Of a stretch of 64,000 bases of DNA, positions 27,166-35,359 are shown piece after piece; position 1 is the first letter of the stretch; each line of letters opens with the position of its first letter. A model generated the notes under the pieces. The model did no database searches. It had not been told where the DNA came from and was given only the letters and a program-made list of their open reading frames with translations. The position numbers and the translations under genes were made by a program. This stretch comes from Streptomyces sp. NBC_00464. GTDB taxonomy: Bacteria > Actinomycetota > Actinomycetes > Streptomycetales > Streptomycetaceae. Location: positions 7,902,001 to 7,966,000 of the forward strand of contig NZ_CP107899.1 in NCBI RefSeq assembly GCF_036013915.1, in the 5' to 3' direction.

Positions 27166-27492
27166 ATGGACGCTCCGAATGATCTGAATGCCCTGGCCGA
27201 CGAGCACCTGGCCGCGGCCCGCACCTCCCCGCACGGCCGCAGTGCCCACCTCCTGCTCCACGAGGACACCCTGCGCCAGACCGTCATCGCGCTGGCCTCG
27301 GGCCGCGCCCTCGACGAGCACAACGCCCCGCCCGCCGCCTCCCTCCAGGTGCTGCGCGGCACGGTGCGGCTCACGGCCGCTTCCGGTGACGTGGAACTGG
27401 CCGCCGGACGTCTGCACCCGATCCCCCAGGAGCGGCACGGGCTGCTCGCCCTGGAGGACGCCGTGGTGCTGCTGACGGCGGTCAACGACTGA
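27166..27492 (+). CDS. Small cupin-domain protein
   Basis: A 108-residue single-domain cupin. The beta-strand pattern GRALDEHNAPPAASLQVLRG, VRLTAASGDVELAAGRL and HPIPQERHGLLAL shows the two cupin motifs in reduced form, with only some of the usual metal-binding histidines. Such proteins commonly bind a small ligand or are anti-toxin-like stress proteins, but no precise role can be read. It stands alone, with a promoter region of about 160 bp after the GH87 terminator. Confidence 0.75.
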   Translation: MDAPNDLNALADEHLAAARTSPHGRSAHLLLHEDTLRQTVIALASGRALDEHNAPPAASLQVLRGTVRLTAASGDVELAAGRLHPIPQERHGLLALEDAVVLLTAVND

Positions 27493-27557
27493 CGACCGTC
27501 AGGCATGGCCGGACCGGCCGGCGCCAGCCGTCGCCACAGCGTGGGCCCAACGCCTTG

Positions 27558-27571
27558 TGGGAGCGCTCTCA
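27558..27571 (+). promoter_or_regulatory. CebR/LacI-family-like operator
   Basis: The 14-mer TGGGAGCGCTCTCA differs at one base from the CebR box TGGGAGCGCTCCCA, the binding site of the cello-oligosaccharide repressor in Streptomyces. It ends 19 bp upstream of the GTG start of the acetyltransferase at 27591, a position expected for repression. Confidence 0.55.
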
Positions 27572-27590
27572 CGTTCGGCAGGATGAGGCG

Positions 27591-28217
27591 GTGACCCTTC
27601 TTCCCGGCCCACGGGCCTACCGATCCGCCGACCGCGTGGCCCTCGCCGACATCTGCGTCCGGACGGCCGACAACGGCGGCGACTCCCGGCATCTGTATCC
27701 GGACCCGGAGCTGATGCCGTCGATCTTCGCCGCGCCGTACGCGTACCTCGAACCCGACCTGGCCTTCGTCATCGACGACGGCACGGGGCGGGCGGTCGGC
27801 TACATCCTCGGGACGGCAGACACAGCTCGCTTTGTGACGGAGTTCCGTACACGCTGGCTGCCCCTGGTCGAGGACCGCTACCCGCGGCCGGACGGTGATG
27901 CGCGGAGCCCCAGCGACGAGATGATCGGTCTCCTGCACAACCCGGAGCGGATGGTCCTGCCCGAACTCGCGGACCATCCGGCCCACTTGCACATCGACCT
28001 GCTGCCCGACTGGCAGCGCAAGGGGTACGGGAGGGAGCTGATGCGCACCTTCCTCGCCGCCCTGAATGCCAAGGGGGTCAAGGGCGTTCACCTGTCCATG
28101 CTCACGGCCAACACGCCGGCCAGGGCCTTCTACGACCGGCTCGGCTTCGCCGAGATCGAGGTCCCGGACCCCGGCCCCGTCACCTACCTGGTGCGCTCCA
28201 CCGCGCCGGACCTGTAG
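27591..28217 (+). CDS. GNAT protein like the C-terminal domain of O-GlcNAcase
   Basis: A 208-residue acetyltransferase. It aligns by eye along its length with the HAT-like C-terminal domain of animal O-GlcNAcase: YRSADRVALADICVRT at the N-terminus, then PYAYLEPDLAFVIDD, GYILGTADTARFV, TRWLPLVEDRYP, and LHIDLLPDWQRKGYGRELM. A C-terminal AFYDRLGFAEIEV block ends it. Unlike the eukaryotic pseudo-enzyme it keeps an apparently normal acetyl-CoA loop (DWQRKGYGREL). Bacterial stand-alone homologues are known in streptomycetes. The substrate is unknown. The start is GTG 27591, 19 bp after a CebR-like operator. Confidence 0.85.
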   Translation: MTLLPGPRAYRSADRVALADICVRTADNGGDSRHLYPDPELMPSIFAAPYAYLEPDLAFVIDDGTGRAVGYILGTADTARFVTEFRTRWLPLVEDRYPRPDGDARSPSDEMIGLLHNPERMVLPELADHPAHLHIDLLPDWQRKGYGRELMRTFLAALNAKGVKGVHLSMLTANTPARAFYDRLGFAEIEVPDPGPVTYLVRSTAPDL

Positions 28218-28317
28218 TCGGTCCCCTGCGCCGCGGGTGCCGCGGGGTTTCGCTGGGCAGGTAGTCCTGGACGGGACCGCGACGGGGGCGGGCAGCCGGT
28301 GGCGAGAGGTGTGTGAC

Positions 28318-29190
28318 GTGAGGGAGCAGACCGTGTGGCAATTCTCCGACGACCGCGGGCAGGTGTCGACTGCCGGGCGGTGCCCGACGCGGGTCCTCGC
28401 CTATGTCCAGGCCGGTGCGACCTTATGGGATCACGGCATCCGCCCGACCGGGATATTCGGCTCGGGTCACGACGACCCCGCGGTACCGGACACGGCGAAG
28501 ACGGGATCGCTGCCCCTGGCCGACGTCGCCTACGCCGGAGCGGGCGCCACGCTGGACGTGGACGCGCTGCTCAGCGGCGAGCCGGACCTGGTGGTGGCCG
28601 TCAGTTACGGCGGCGGCCAGGTCTACGGCCTCGATCCGGAGACGGCCAAGCATCTGGAGGGGCACGTCCCGGTCGTCGTCATCGACGTGGGCCAGACCCG
28701 CACCCTCGCCGAGATCGGTGACCGGTTCGCGGAACTGGCGCGTTCGCTCGGCGCCGGGGAGCCCGCGGCGGCCACCCAGGAGCTGGAGGCGGCCCGGGAC
28801 CGGCTGCGCGTACTCACCGCGGGCCCGGACAGGGCGAGGGTCCTCGCCCTGTCCCCGGCCGGCCAGGAGCAGGCCCATCTGGCCCGCCCCCGCATGTGGC
28901 CCGAGCTGCGGGTGCTCACCGAGCTCGGCGTCGGCCTGGTGGAACCCGCCGAGGGACCCGGAGCGAACTGGTCGACGGTCGGCTGGGGGCAGGCCGCCGC
29001 GCTGCGTCCGGCCGTCGTGCTCGCCGACATCCGGGCCAACGCCACCCCGCTCGACGAGCTCCGGACCGACGGGCCGTGGGCGTCGGTCGTCCGCTCGGCG
29101 CGGGTGGTGCCCTGGAATCCCGAGCCGGTGTGCAGCGCGCGCGCCCATGCGCGGTTCCTGTCGCTCGTGGCCGACGCGCTGGACGCGTAG
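28318..29190 (+). CDS. FecB/TroA-fold substrate-binding protein without signal peptide
   Basis: A roughly 290-residue protein with the two-lobe fold of iron/siderophore or B12 binding proteins. An N-terminal lobe (TRVLAYVQAGATLWDHGIRPTGIFG split over residues 22-48, with EPDLVVAVSYGG about 85-96) precedes the long helix AEIGDRFAELARSLG and a C-terminal lobe (GPGANWSTVGWGQAAALRPAVVLAD). Three candidate starts exist (GTG 28312, 28318, 28333; the last has GGGAG at 6 nt), and none adds a signal peptide or lipobox, so it is predicted cytoplasmic. No permease or ATPase gene is next to it. It precedes a sugar kinase gene by 126 bp. Confidence 0.78.
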   Translation: MREQTVWQFSDDRGQVSTAGRCPTRVLAYVQAGATLWDHGIRPTGIFGSGHDDPAVPDTAKTGSLPLADVAYAGAGATLDVDALLSGEPDLVVAVSYGGGQVYGLDPETAKHLEGHVPVVVIDVGQTRTLAEIGDRFAELARSLGAGEPAAATQELEAARDRLRVLTAGPDRARVLALSPAGQEQAHLARPRMWPELRVLTELGVGLVEPAEGPGANWSTVGWGQAAALRPAVVLADIRANATPLDELRTDGPWASVVRSARVVPWNPEPVCSARAHARFLSLVADALDA

Positions 29191-29316
29191 CCAAGGGCGG
29201 GGGCCCCGGTACCGGCCGGAGCGGTCCGTACACGGCAGGATCGGGCGCAACGCGTTCGCGGGCAGTGACCTGTGCCAGGACGCCTACGCCACCGCACAAC
29301 AGGAGACCTCACCCTC

Positions 29317-30249
29317 ATGCTCGACAGACTCGACCTGCTGGTCATCGGTGAATGCGTCGCGGACATCGTCCGGCTGCCGGATGCGGCCGACCGGGTCCAC
29401 CCGGGAGGCAGCCCGGCCAACGTCGCGTACGGCCTGGCCAGGCTCGGACACGGCGTGACGCTGCTCACCCAGCTGGGGGCGGACGAGAACGGACGGCTGA
29501 TCCGCGATCACCTGACCGGAGCCGGGGTCGACGTCCGTACGGACGGTTCCACCGACCCCACCCCGTCCGCTGCCGTGGCTCTGGACGGCACGGGCCGGGC
29601 CGCGTACACCTTCGAGATCACCTGGACACTCGGTGCGGTCCCGCTGGACAGGGCGCCGCTGCACCTCCACACCGGGTCGATCGCGGCGGTGATGGAACCG
29701 GGAGCGGCCACCGTCGTCGCGGCCGTCGAATCACTGCGGACGGGCGCGACCGTCAGCTACGACCCCAATGTGCGGCCGGAGCTGATGGGGGACCACGGGG
29801 CCGCCGTGCGCAAGGCCGAGCGCTGTGTCGCGCTCAGCGACGTGGTCAAGGCCAGCGACGAGGACCTGGAGTGGCTCTATCCGGGCGAGGACCCGGTGAA
29901 GGTCGCCGGGAGGTGGCTCGACACCGGCCCGGCCGTCGTCCTCGTCACCCGGGGCGGGGACGGAGCATGCGCGGTCCTGCCCGACGGGCCGGTGACTGTC
30001 GGTGCGCTGCCCGCCGAGGTCGTCGACACGGTGGGGGCGGGGGACGCCTTCATGTCCGGCACCCTGCACGCACTCGCCGCACACGGACTGCTCGGCGCGG
30101 CCGGCCGGGAACGGCTGCGCACAGTGGACCGGGCCACCGTGACGGACGTCCTGCGGCACGCGGCGGCATCGGCGGCCGTCACCGTCGGCAGGGCCGGTGC
30201 CAACCCGCCCGACGAGGCGGAACTGGACGCGGCCCTCGGCCGGATGTGA
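29317..30249 (+). CDS. PfkB-family carbohydrate kinase (fructokinase-like)
   Basis: A 310-residue ribokinase/PfkB-type sugar kinase. Motif 1 is GGSPANVAYGLARLG (about residues 30-44), then SYDPNVRPELM (about 149-159), KASDEDLEWLYPGE and the C-terminal signature DTVGAGDAFMSGTL with catalytic Asp (about 243-256). It phosphorylates a sugar with ATP; similarity is best to fructokinases, though other ketoses or nucleosides are possible. The start ATG 29317 follows AGGAG at about 11 nt. It is probably transcribed with the signal-less binding protein upstream. A stem-loop terminator follows. Confidence 0.88.
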   Translation: MLDRLDLLVIGECVADIVRLPDAADRVHPGGSPANVAYGLARLGHGVTLLTQLGADENGRLIRDHLTGAGVDVRTDGSTDPTPSAAVALDGTGRAAYTFEITWTLGAVPLDRAPLHLHTGSIAAVMEPGAATVVAAVESLRTGATVSYDPNVRPELMGDHGAAVRKAERCVALSDVVKASDEDLEWLYPGEDPVKVAGRWLDTGPAVVLVTRGGDGACAVLPDGPVTVGALPAEVVDTVGAGDAFMSGTLHALAAHGLLGAAGRERLRTVDRATVTDVLRHAAASAAVTVGRAGANPPDEAELDAALGRM

Positions 30250-30253
30250 AACC

Positions 30254-30297
30254 GGGCGGTGCCACCGTCACCCCCCACGGGAACGGCGGCACCGCCC
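30254..30297 (+). terminator. Terminator hairpin after the PfkB gene
   Basis: A 10-bp perfect stem (GGGCGGTGCC / GGCACCGCCC) with a 24-nt loop, starting 5 bp after the stop codon. Confidence 0.6.
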
Positions 30298-30418
30298 TTG
30301 CACCGACGAGGAGATGCTGAAGCGGTGGCTCCGGAGATGCTGCCCATTCCTCACCGCCCAGCTGTCACCGGCACGGCACTGTTGTACGCACCGCCCGTTA
30401 CTCGGGCATTACAACCCC

Positions 30419-31711
30419 CTAGGCCGGCGCCGCCAGGTGCGGAGTGCTGTCGTCGTCGAGGAATTCGACGACCGCCAGGGCGAACAGGGCGCAGATCGCG
30501 ATCCACACCGTGACCAGGCCCGTCGGCCGGTCCCACGCCACCAGTACCGCGACGGCCACCACGACCACCGTCCAGTTCAGCGGCCGCCTGGCCCGGTGCA
30601 CCCACCTGCCGACCGGACCGCCGGTGACACCGGCCGCATCCCGTACGGCTCCGATGCCACCGCTCCACATCGCCTTGACCCGGATTGCGGCGCGGCCCCC
30701 GCCGGTGAGCCAGGCGGCGAGCGCCACCACCGCGCCGACGGTCACCACCAGCCGGACCCCGGCCCGCAGATAGCCGGCCAGTGTGTCGAAGACCGCGCCC
30801 GCCGCCGGCTGCGAGACGTCCGAGGGAAGGCTGTCGAGATAGAAGGCGCGTCCTGCCCACAGCCCGAGTCCGAGCAGTGCGGCACCCGCTGCGACCGCGA
30901 GCGCTGTGGTGACCAGTGCCCGTCGGCGGCGTACCGCGAGCAGCACGCCGCCCGCCGCCACCACCAGTGTGACCACGGGAAGCCAGAATCCGAGGAGTTC
31001 GAGCGCCCGGAAGCCCTGCTTTGCCTTGCCGACCGAGTCCGAGGTCAGGACCGTGAAGTCGGTGTGGACCTCCGGGATCTTTCCGGCCACCGTCAGGCCA
31101 CGGTCGACGAGGCGCTGCTTCACCCGGTCGATGACCGGGGCGAGGTCCAGGGTGACGGTGTCGTCGGTCAGCTTCACCGCGCCGCCGCCCTCGCCGGTCA
31201 GCGCCTTCACGACGGAGGCGTGGGCGGATCTGTTGAGGTTGCGCCACACCCGCTCGAACTCGTCGCTCGTCACGAACTTCTCCACGGTGCCGTGGACGAA
31301 GTTCCTGACGCCGGTGGTGAGTGGATCGCCGAGCCTCCGGAGTGCCTTGTCCACCACGGGCCGGTCGGCGGGAGCGACGTCCGCCAGCAGCGCGTCGATG
31401 TCCAGATGGGTCATGACGGTGTCGGTGACGCGTGTGGTCACCGCCGCCTGCACATCGGGATCGGAGGCAAGCGGCTCCATCATTCCCACGTAGCGGTCCG
31501 TGTCCCCGGCGACATCGCTCGCCCAGCTCGACACGATGCTCAACGGGGTGAGTACGGCCGCCACCAGGATCAGCAGGGCCGCGAAGAACGAACGCAGGCG
31601 CAGCCGGGAGCGCGCCGGGGCCTGGAGCTCCAGCTGTGCCACCCGGGCGCGCAGGGCTTCGAGTTCGGCGTGCTCATCCGGTGCGGCCGCCTGGCCGGGG
31701 TGCCGTTCCAT
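30419..31711 (-). CDS. Hypothetical polytopic membrane protein
   Basis: A 430-residue protein with a charged, coiled-coil-like N-terminus (HAELEALRARVAQLELQ, about 12-28), one transmembrane helix (about 41-60) and a long external domain (about 62-220, rich in VTxxVxDxVxxxxD and helical). Four further transmembrane helices follow (about 235-255, 263-283, 305-325, 375-410). The arrangement of one helix, a large extracytoplasmic domain with VVDKALRRLGDPL-type repeats and a C-terminal helix bundle is common among streptomycete membrane proteins of unknown function. ATG 31711 has no good ribosome binding site. It is divergent from the acyl-CoA oxidase gene. Confidence 0.75.
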   Translation of the reverse strand: MERHPGQAAAPDEHAELEALRARVAQLELQAPARSRLRLRSFFAALLILVAAVLTPLSIVSSWASDVAGDTDRYVGMMEPLASDPDVQAAVTTRVTDTVMTHLDIDALLADVAPADRPVVDKALRRLGDPLTTGVRNFVHGTVEKFVTSDEFERVWRNLNRSAHASVVKALTGEGGGAVKLTDDTVTLDLAPVIDRVKQRLVDRGLTVAGKIPEVHTDFTVLTSDSVGKAKQGFRALELLGFWLPVVTLVVAAGGVLLAVRRRRALVTTALAVAAGAALLGLGLWAGRAFYLDSLPSDVSQPAAGAVFDTLAGYLRAGVRLVVTVGAVVALAAWLTGGGRAAIRVKAMWSGGIGAVRDAAGVTGGPVGRWVHRARRPLNWTVVVVAVAVLVAWDRPTGLVTVWIAICALFALAVVEFLDDDSTPHLAAPA

Positions 31712-31878
31712 GACCCAAGGGGATGTCCTGGTCGGCCGCACAGCGCGGCGGGTTGCTGCATACGGGTGACGGGCGGTGGAGGGGTGAGTGGCATCGGAGA
31801 ACCTGCCGGGCCGTGAAGAATCGGTTTTGGGCGCCGGTTATGGGGTGTCCTGGACGTTTTCTGATCGTTCCCGCTTGT

Positions 31879-33777
31879 ATGACCACCATTCTCAACAGGT
31901 CCGGTCCCTCGGGAGCCGGAACCGGGCCGTTCGCCGACCCGCTCACCACCGTGCTTCTCGGTCCGGACGCCCGCCGCGAGCACGGCTTCTGGCGCCGGCT
32001 CGTCGCCACCGAGCCGTTCCGCCGGCCTGTCTGCCCCCCTCCCGGCCCCGCCCCCGACGAGCGGCTCGCCCTCGCCCACGCGCGGCTGCGCACGCTCAAC
32101 GGCGCCCTGGACAGCGCCGCCCGGCCGGCCGCCGACCCAAGGGCGCTGGCCGCTCTGCACGAATGGCTCGCCCCGGTCGACCCGGCGCTCACCACTGTCG
32201 CGGGCATTCACTACAACCTCTTCCTCGGCAGCCTCCTGGACCACGATGCCGACAGCCCCCGCGATCTGTCGGACTTCCTCCAGCTGCGACGGATCGGCAC
32301 CTTCCTTTGTACGGAGGTGGCCCACGGCAACGACGCGGCCGCCGTCGAGACGACCGCCACCTACGACCCCGGCAGGGACGGGTTCGTGCTGCACACCCCG
32401 CACTCCGGCGCCCAGAAGTTCATGCCCAACACCAGCCCGGCCGGCGGCCCCAAGTCGGGACTCGTCGCCGCCCGCCTGATCGTCGACGGCGTGGACCAGG
32501 GGGTGTTCCTGTTGCTGGTACCGCTCACCGATGCCTCCCGGGCCCTGCCGGGGGTCCGGGTGCGCCGGCTACCCGCACGGATGGGCAGTCCGGTCGACCA
32601 CTGCCTGACCTCCTTCGACCAGGTCTTCGTGGATCGCGGGGCGCTGCTCAAAGGCGCGCAGGGGCGGGTCGGCGACGACGGGGTGTTCCGTAGCGAGACC
32701 GAAGGACACCGGCGCCGCTTTCTCGCCTCGATCGGGCGGGTCACCACGGGCCGGATCTGCATGAGCGCCAGCGCGGTGGGCACCGCACGCGTCACGCTGG
32801 CCGTCGCCGTCCGCTACGGAGGCCACCGCTTCGTCTCGGGGGGCCGCTCGTCGCCTCCGGTGCCGGTGATCGCTCACCGCAGCCACCACGGCCCGCTCGC
32901 CGAGGCCATGGCCACCGTCTTCGCGATGAGCCTGCTGCACCGGCGCGTCCTGGAACGCTGGGAACAGGCGGCGGCGCGGCCCGCGGAGCGGGAGGCCGCC
33001 GAGCGGCTGGTCGACATCGCCAAGGGGTGGATCACCTGGCAGGCCCGGTCGGTGATCGTCGAGTGCCGGGAACGGTGCGGCGCCCAGGGGCTGCTGGAGA
33101 ACAACGGGATGACCGAACTCGTCACCGGGATCGAGGGTGCCATCACCGCCGAGGGCGACAACCTGGCCATCCACTCCCGGGCGGCCGCCGGACTGCTCTT
33201 CGACAGGGCACGGGGGACGGAGGAGGAGCCGGCCGCCGGCCCGCCGAGCGGCGACCTCACCGACCTGCGGTTCCTCGGCAGGCTCCTGGACCAGGTGGAA
33301 CGCATCTGGTTCGACCGGGCGGCCGCACGGATGGCACGGGTACCGCACGGCGGCCCGCTGGAGCGCTGGAACGCGGCCTCCGGGCCCGCGCTGCGGGGGG
33401 TCGAGGCCCATGCGGTCCGGCAGGCGGCCTATGCGTACGAGCAGGCGCTCGCGGCTCTGCCCGCCGGTGAGGCCCGCGAGCGGCTGGGCGAACTGGCCCG
33501 GCTGTTCGCGCTGCGCCGGGTAGCGCACAGCAGCGGGGATCTGCTCGCGGCAGGGCACCTGACCGCCGCCCAGGTCGACGGGCTGACCGATGCCACCGAG
33601 CATCTCGTCGCCGCCGTGAACGGTCATCTGCCGGAACTGGCCGAGTCGTTCGCGCTGCCCGGCGAACTGCTCGCCGACTGGCCCATCGCGGGAGCCCGCT
33701 ACGCGGACGCGTACGACGACCCGGACGCGTCCTGGCACAGCGCCGCGGCCGGGGCACCCGTCGGGGGTGTGCGATGA
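31879..33777 (+). CDS. Acyl-CoA oxidase
   Basis: A 632-residue flavoenzyme of the ACOX family (peroxide-forming first step of fatty-acid beta-oxidation). Seen are the N-terminal helical part; the mid-domain TEVAHGNDAAAVETTATYD (about 145-163) with HSGAQKFMPN; the FAD-binding block GRICMSASAVGTARVTLAVAVRYG (about 291-315); the catalytic-glutamate region TGIEGAITAEGDN (about 416-428); and a C-terminal ACOX domain of helices. The length is typical. The start is ATG 31879 (TTGTATG); upstream in-frame starts are less likely. The C-terminal stop overlaps a small ORF by 4 bases. Confidence 0.92.
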   Translation: MTTILNRSGPSGAGTGPFADPLTTVLLGPDARREHGFWRRLVATEPFRRPVCPPPGPAPDERLALAHARLRTLNGALDSAARPAADPRALAALHEWLAPVDPALTTVAGIHYNLFLGSLLDHDADSPRDLSDFLQLRRIGTFLCTEVAHGNDAAAVETTATYDPGRDGFVLHTPHSGAQKFMPNTSPAGGPKSGLVAARLIVDGVDQGVFLLLVPLTDASRALPGVRVRRLPARMGSPVDHCLTSFDQVFVDRGALLKGAQGRVGDDGVFRSETEGHRRRFLASIGRVTTGRICMSASAVGTARVTLAVAVRYGGHRFVSGGRSSPPVPVIAHRSHHGPLAEAMATVFAMSLLHRRVLERWEQAAARPAEREAAERLVDIAKGWITWQARSVIVECRERCGAQGLLENNGMTELVTGIEGAITAEGDNLAIHSRAAAGLLFDRARGTEEEPAAGPPSGDLTDLRFLGRLLDQVERIWFDRAAARMARVPHGGPLERWNAASGPALRGVEAHAVRQAAYAYEQALAALPAGEARERLGELARLFALRRVAHSSGDLLAAGHLTAAQVDGLTDATEHLVAAVNGHLPELAESFALPGELLADWPIAGARYADAYDDPDASWHSAAAGAPVGGVR

Positions 33778-33950
33778 CGGGCACACCGAGGCGAGAGGCC
33801 TCCGTGCTGCCGCGACGGGCGGCGGACGCGGTGCGGTGCCTGGGCCTCCGGGTCGTCCTGCCGGCCTTCTGGGGGACCGCGGCCGTGCTCTCGCGGTGGA
33901 GCGAGGGGTCGCGCAGCCACGTTGGCGAATCGGTTCGCCGCAAGGCGTAG
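33774..33950 (+). CDS. Possible small protein, 58 residues, ATGA-coupled
   Basis: A short frame starts with ATG overlapping the acyl-CoA oxidase stop (ATGA). It encodes a very basic N-terminus, a hydrophobic middle (LRVVLPAFWGTAAVLSRW) and an Arg/Lys-rich end. The overlap suggests translation, but composition and codon pattern are not convincing, and I know no family for it. Treat it as tentative. Confidence 0.3.
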   Translation: MTGTPRREASVLPRRAADAVRCLGLRVVLPAFWGTAAVLSRWSEGSRSHVGESVRRKA

Positions 33951-33976
33951 CCGGAGGAACGCTGCGTGGTCGCTCC

Positions 33977-34011
33977 GGCGCCGGGGCGGTGTACGGCACC
34001 GCTCCGGCGCC
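33977..34011 (+). terminator. Terminator hairpin before the cobalamin riboswitch
   Basis: A 15-bp stem with one mismatch (GGCGCCGGGGCGGTG / CACCGCTCCGGCGCC) around a 5-nt loop separates the acyl-CoA oxidase unit from the B12 operon. Confidence 0.7.
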
Positions 34012-34067
34012 CCGCGGGGCAGCCCCGTACCACCGACCACACCGCCGCTGAGCTGCGCAGAGGCTCG

Positions 34068-34242
34068 TGGTAGCGTGCCCGGAGCCAGTCGAACTCCACG
34101 TAGGGGTCAGGGAATCCGGTGCGAATCCGGAACTGACGCGCAGCGGTGAGGGGGACGGGCGGGGCCACGGCCACTGGGAGACCCACGGTTTCCCGGGAAG
34201 GCGTCCCGTCCGCATGAACCCGAGTCCGAAGACCTGCTGGCA
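34068..34242 (+). ncRNA. Cobalamin riboswitch
   Basis: The leader contains the cobalamin-riboswitch landmarks in order: GGTCAGGGAATCCGGTGCGA with AATCCGG at about 34104-34130, then GCAGCGGTGAGGG, GCCACTGGGAG, CCCGGGAAGGCG, and the closing ATGAACCCGAGTCCGAAGAC at about 34213-34232. It lies 77 bp ahead of the start of the importer operon at 34319. Adenosylcobalamin binding would normally hide the ribosome binding site, so the operon is expected to be off when B12 is plentiful. Confidence 0.92.
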
Positions 34243-34318
34243 CCCGCGGTCCGGGACCGGATCGCGGAACTCCGTACACCGGGCCCCGCGCATGGGCCCA
34301 GAGACGCCGAGGTACTCC

Positions 34319-35359
34319 GTGCCGCCCATAGCCGGCCCCGCCCGCTCATCCGCCCTGCTCACCGCCGCACTGATCCTGCTGACAGCCTGCGGCGGCGGCA
34401 CCGACAGCTCCGCCGCCAAGTCCGGGGTGGCCGACGGCTATCCGGTGACCCTGAAGAACTGCGGACGGACCGTCACCGTGGACGCGGCCCCCGAGCGTGC
34501 CGTGCCGGTCGATCAGGGATCGACCGAGATCCTGCTCTCGCTCGGCCTCGCCGACCGGCTCGCCGCCACGGCCACCTGGACCGACCCCGTACTGAAGGGC
34601 CTGGAGAAGGCCAACGCCGGCGTCCCGAGAATCTCCGACAACCGCCCCTCGTCGGAGAAGGTCCTGGACCAGGAGCCCGACTTCGTCAGCGCCTCCTTCG
34701 AGTCGACGCTCGCCAAGGGCGGTGTCGCCCCCCGCGAGCAGTTCGAGAAGCTCGGCGTCCCCACCTACGTCTCGCCCGCCGACTGCACCGCCAAGGACAA
34801 CAGCAAGGACGGTGACGGTGTCCGCACCGGCGCCCTGACCATGGACAGCGTCTACGGCGAAGTGCGGGACCTGGCCAAGGTGTTCGGCGTCCCGGAGCGC
34901 GGCGAGAAACTCGTGGCCGAGCTGCGCGCCCGGGTGCGCAGGGCGACGGGAGGCATCGATGCCTCCGGCGCCTCCCTGATGTACTGGTTCGCCAACTCCG
35001 AGGCCCCGTACCTGGCCGGCTGCTGCGGAGCGCCCGGCATCATCACCCGGGAACTCGGCGCGAAGAACGCCTTCGACGACACCCACGAGGAATGGCCCCA
35101 GATCAACTGGGAGACCGTCGCCGACCGCAACCCGGACGTACTGGTCATCGGCGACCTGACCCGCAAGTCGCAGACCGCCGAAAGCGCCGCGAAGAAGATC
35201 GCGTTCCTGGAGTCCAACCCCGCCACGAAGAACATGGACGCCGTCCGCAACAAGCGCTATGTGCTGCTCAGCGGCCAGGCCATGAACCCCACCATCCGCA
35301 CCGTCGAGGGCGTGGAGCGCGTCGCTGCCGGGCTGCGGACCTTCGGGCTTGCGGGGTGA
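34319..35359 (+). CDS. btuF: Cobalamin-type ABC transporter substrate-binding lipoprotein
   Basis: A 346-residue binding protein with a lipoprotein signal (lipobox LTAC, Cys24) and the BtuF/FecB fold. Features are RTVTVDAAPERAVPVDQGSTEILLSLG (in parts, residues 43-72), the EPDFVSASFE loop, a WFANSEAPYLAGCCGAPG segment with a Cys pair, and INWETVADRNPDVLVIGD. It delivers its ligand to the permease encoded next. The sequence alone cannot separate cobalamin from ferric siderophore, but the riboswitch in the leader makes cobalamin or a cobinamide the likely ligand. Start GTG 34319 has GAGG at 6 nt; the longer open frame runs through the riboswitch and is not used. Confidence 0.85.
   Translation: MPPIAGPARSSALLTAALILLTACGGGTDSSAAKSGVADGYPVTLKNCGRTVTVDAAPERAVPVDQGSTEILLSLGLADRLAATATWTDPVLKGLEKANAGVPRISDNRPSSEKVLDQEPDFVSASFESTLAKGGVAPREQFEKLGVPTYVSPADCTAKDNSKDGDGVRTGALTMDSVYGEVRDLAKVFGVPERGEKLVAELRARVRRATGGIDASGASLMYWFANSEAPYLAGCCGAPGIITRELGAKNAFDDTHEEWPQINWETVADRNPDVLVIGDLTRKSQTAESAAKKIAFLESNPATKNMDAVRNKRYVLLSGQAMNPTIRTVEGVERVAAGLRTFGLAG

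Noticed and set aside
29249..29256. AACGCGTT palindrome before the PfkB gene as a LacI-type operator
   Set aside because: Only 8 bp are palindromic and the flanks do not match, so it could easily be chance in this composition.
34009..34020. GCCCCGCGGGGC palindrome as a regulatory site
   Set aside because: It overlaps the end of a better 15-bp terminator hairpin and has no position relative to a promoter.
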